Source of the DNA: Alloascoidea africana
Lineage: Eukaryota; Ascomycota; Alloascoideomycetes; Alloascoideales; Alloascoideaceae
Direction: 5' to 3'
Assembly: GCA_030581615.1 (NCBI GenBank)
Contig: JAKTTT010000035.1
Location: 124,001-188,000 of the forward strand
DNA length: 64,000 nucleotides
Both the position numbers and the translations under genes were made by a program. Below the pieces are notes generated by a model that worked only from the letters and a program-made list of their open reading frames with translations, was not told the DNA's origin and searched no databases. Of the stretch, positions 60,693 through 64,000 are shown one piece after another. Position 1 is the first letter of the stretch; every line of letters starts with the position of its first letter.

Positions 60693-63600
60693 AGAATTCA
60701 AGACTTTCGCGTGTTGTGAATATACGATAGTGTGAAATGTTGAAATTTGAAGATGCGATGACATTTCAGGACGATATTTTTTCTTGAATTAGGATCAAAA
60801 GCATGTGACTTTTTTACATTCAAATGTTTATGGTTAATAAAATTTGACTTGCTGTTGAGATCAGAAGGAATAGTGCTTGTAACTGTGGAATTGAACTGAA
60901 CTGCGCAAGTTAAGGGAATGTACATTAGGAAACTCAAAGTTGGATATTCAAAAATTTACTGAAGCAATGGGTTGTAAAAGCATGCCAAGACTTAACTAGA
61001 TTCTAATTGTCAAAAAAAGAAGACTAATATCATCCATCTATTGAACGGCATTTCCATAAGGGTTATAATTCTCACTTTTGTTCCTTCCTGTGTTTTACCA
61101 GGCATGTTAATGAGTCCCGATATATACGTATTTGATAGTTCTTTTTTTTCAAGAATAAAATTACATGGTGGAGTTTATGGTCTTATTCTGTAATTCGCCC
61201 TGTACTACTGCAAAGAAATACAGAACTGTTCACCACTAATGGTCCCAGACCTTTTCTCTATTGATAAAAAAATGGTGAGATTGTAACAGTCTAAACCAAA
61301 GATTTTTGCTTGGTTTGCAAGAATTCAGCTGTACTTAAACAAAAAGGAAAGAAAATAAGGTTTTCATGAGTTGTGGGAGATAATACTTCAACTGTTTTCA
61401 GATTCGGTTTTGATCGAACAGACATTAAAACCTAGAAAATATAAGCTTGTGAAGGGTCTCCAGATGTAGTGCAAAGCCTGGAGTTGCATAGTAGCATTTA
61501 TGATTTCCTGGTTTCAAATTTGAGCACCGACAACACAATACACTCCAGACTTGGCCAAATAGTTTACTTTTTGGGATTGTCGCCATCCTTCCAGTTTCAC
61601 ACATATACTTTTATCAGGGCCAGAATTTCCAGTATCTTTGGTTTAAACGTAGTTAAGATCTCTGTAACATTGGCGTTCAATGGCGTATGCAAAACTGGAT
61701 CTGTCAAAACATCTGGTCATTCTGTAAGACGCAGAGATTAGCCTTGGACTTTTTCTCCAGCCATTCGTAATGTCTATTTTTATGGCAATAGTTAGCTCGT
61801 GCTAGCACTTGTATTTCTATGCCAAAAGACCTTTCCCCCTTGCTCTTACTCAATGAATCCATCCTATGAAGAAGCCAATTCATCTTCTTAAAAGTGGTGT
61901 GTACAGGATAGGTTGCCAGTAAAACTAAAGCATCTCAGTCTTCTGAGTTTAATATTTCTATGCCTTCGAAAGAAATACCCACAAGCAAAGGAAGGGGAGC
62001 GCCAAGCCTTTCCTTTTGTTATATTTAAAATGTGGTAAAACTGATCAACTCCGGAAAAGCTGAATAATCAGTCCAATTTAAAGAGATTTTCTTAGATACC
62101 ACAAGAAAACAGCAAGGAGACCATGTTTTTGAGTTCCGAGATTTAAAGCATGGCTAAAAAAGGCCGATGTTAGACTACAGGCATCTGATTGTTCCGTCCT
62201 GCCATAAACCGACCATGCTAGTTTCGAAGCAAATTTCTAGACTTTGTATTCTCCTAAACGTCTTGTTTCTTCTTGAAGTATCTAAGAGAGCTTTCTCTTT
62301 ATATATAGCTACTCAATCTGCTGCTCTGAAAGGGGCACAGGACTCTTGTATTTTCAAATTCTGAAGTGAAACTTGCCTTTGCCGAAGAATAATTTTGTAC
62401 AGAAAATACTGGAGGAAAGTAGTATGGCCAGATGCATCGAAGTTAAAAGTCTTACTTCATATAGAAAAGGATAGCGTTGGATCAAGGAAAAAGAAAGAGA
62501 GAAATGGTGATGAACTAGACTTTGAAAGCGGGCAGTCATGTTTTGGAGACGTCTATTTTCTAGAGGAGAAGGTTATCTAAGCATTGAATGTAGGATTTCA
62601 GGCAATGCTTGAATTATAATTTTGAAGTAAAACGTTTTGGGTTTGCTATTGGGAAAAAGTAAAGGGGAACGTTTTAAAATGATATCGACTCAAAGCATAT
62701 CGCAAGACTAAAGAGCATGCCAAAGATCTTGTCTTCATCAAGGAGTCATCTGGCCCAACCCCCAGTAAAAAGCCAACTGAAAATCTTTGCCGTCATTTCA
62801 ACTTGATCTTTGGGCACATTTTAAACCACTTTCTGAAACCATTAAGGCACAAACAGGAATTCACAAAGCTTGGGAAATAGTACTTGATCTTTTACCAAAG
62901 TTAATTGAAAACAACCCAGGAAGAATCAGTGCCATTTCCAAGCCTATGGAGGAAAATATCTAATTTACGGGTTCTAGCATATGATGTATTTCAGGCAGGT
63001 GAAAAACTGACTAGAAGTGTTCGGATATATTTAGCTTCGCGTGCATCACAATTGAACAGTAATAGCACACATTTTGACCAATTTTGAAAAGGATGCAACT
63101 GAAATTTCTGATCCACTAAGCTGATGTATTGCTATAAAAATGGACCGACAATATCATACCATCTAGAGCCTAAAAGCTAAAGTAAATAGAACACCGCTTC
63201 TATTGAGAATAGCAAGGCTTGACTTACTTTTGCCGAATTCAAAAATGTTGGGTGTGTTTGAAAGATTTCTATGATCATGAGGCAAAACAGTAGACTGTGA
63301 TTAAATGGAAATAGGACTTGAAAAGGAAAATATTGAATAAAAGTTTTTTTTACGTTCTAAGCGTTCATTAATTGTCATAGAAGGCTGGATTACTATTAGT
63401 GTTTACATTGACAATGTGAAGACATGTAAAAAGTAAAAAAAAGGTGCTCCAACAGCACAAAAATCAAACGACCAGGTTCACAGAAACTAATTTAAAAGAG
63501 CACTTTGAAAAATTATTGCTTCAAGATGAAGTCGAGCTTTACTATGAACATATTCAACATCTGAAAAAGGACTTGGAGTATTTCACAATCGCTTTACTAT

Positions 63601-64000
63601 TACCGGATTTAAGAAACATTTTCTTTTTTTTCTTGTGATATCTCGACAGGAAAGAATACAGTAGTCCTTGGTGTGATTATTTTGTTAGCAAATATTCAAA
63701 TAAACAGTAAGGAGAGTGAGATCTACCCATGCAATTCTTCACATTTTCAGTCAGATTGTACCGAAAACTGAAGAAATATTTGAGGCAACTTGCTTTTATT
63801 GTAGGAAGAAACAGATTCAAATTCTTTGAACCAGGAACAAACTCCGATTCAAGCGTTGGATTTTTTTTCTGTTGATATCACTTTTACCAATAAGATTTTC
63901 AAGATAGAGGACAAGGGACACAATAAAAAATCTTTAGAAATTCGAAAAGAGGTAAATTCTATTCATAGTACACATATAAAGTTTATTATGGGATCAGTTA
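60693..64000. other. Gene desert at right edge
   Basis: 3.3 kb with no frame above 90 codons and no recognisable domain on either strand, AT-rich with several T and A runs. No tRNA A/B boxes, no tandem array and no terminal repeats seen. The stretch continues past the window. It could be a pericentromeric or telomere-proximal region, or just a long intergenic; the window alone does not decide. Confidence 0.45.

Noticed and set aside
1-64000. Transposons, LTR or virus-like elements, CRISPR, rRNA
   Set aside because: No reverse transcriptase, integrase, transposase, terminal repeat pair, spaced repeat array or rRNA core sequence was recognised by eye. Short or old copies could be missed.

Overview
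This window is nuclear DNA from a budding yeast (Saccharomycotina) that appears to use the standard genetic code. Most recognisable genes are single-copy yeast housekeeping genes, several of them typical of this subphylum (MBA1, MRP51, SYP1, RIM1, COX5). Short spliceosomal introns of about 44-84 nt (239 nt in RPS6) carry GTATGT/GTAAGT-like donors and CTAAC/CTAAT-like branch sites. CTG falls on invariant leucines in ELP3, RPS6 and thioredoxin, which argues against a CUG-Ser or CUG-Ala clade. I cannot name the species. No rRNA, tRNA, CRISPR, transposon or virus-like element was seen.

Layout. 1-6.7 kb: the 3' end of an unidentified gene, an unidentified beta-rich protein, ELP3 (tRNA wobble-uridine modification) and the spliced mitoribosome receptor gene MBA1. 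6.9-9.3 kb: YOP1 (ER tubule shaping, four exons) divergent from RPS6, whose intron follows codon 2. 9.5-14.1 kb: three GT15 (KRE2/KTR) alpha-mannosyltransferase genes; two are divergent and share an N-terminus, and the third has changed active-site motifs. 14.9-22 kb: a disordered protein, a spliced DUF676 lipase, mitoribosomal MRP51, and an RNase III with two dsRNA-binding domains, the architecture of budding-yeast Dicer. 24-34.3 kb: a Ser-rich protein, an isochorismatase-like hydrolase, a large mitochondrial helical-repeat protein, the ABC exporter ATM1 and a signal-anchored membrane protein. 37-45.3 kb: a regulatory block with two Zn2Cys6 transcription factors flanking a Myb/SANT-like protein. 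45.8-60.7 kb: AIM6, COX5, SYP1, a YMC-type mitochondrial carrier, an unidentified protein, thioredoxin and RIM1. 60.7-64 kb: a gene desert running off the edge.

Mitochondrial biogenesis is a strong theme (MBA1, MRP51, the 1031-aa protein, ATM1, COX5, the YMC carrier, RIM1, probably AIM6), but the genes are interspersed with others and there is no operon-like organisation. Items most worth a second look: the double-dsRBD RNase III (possible RNAi), the Zn-cluster gene whose finger is split by two introns around a 25-nt exon, a Myb/SANT-like factor of a type associated with Harbinger transposons, the diverged third GT15 enzyme, the GC-rich 3' half of AIM6, two long perfect hairpins, and several 2-3 kb gene-free stretches.
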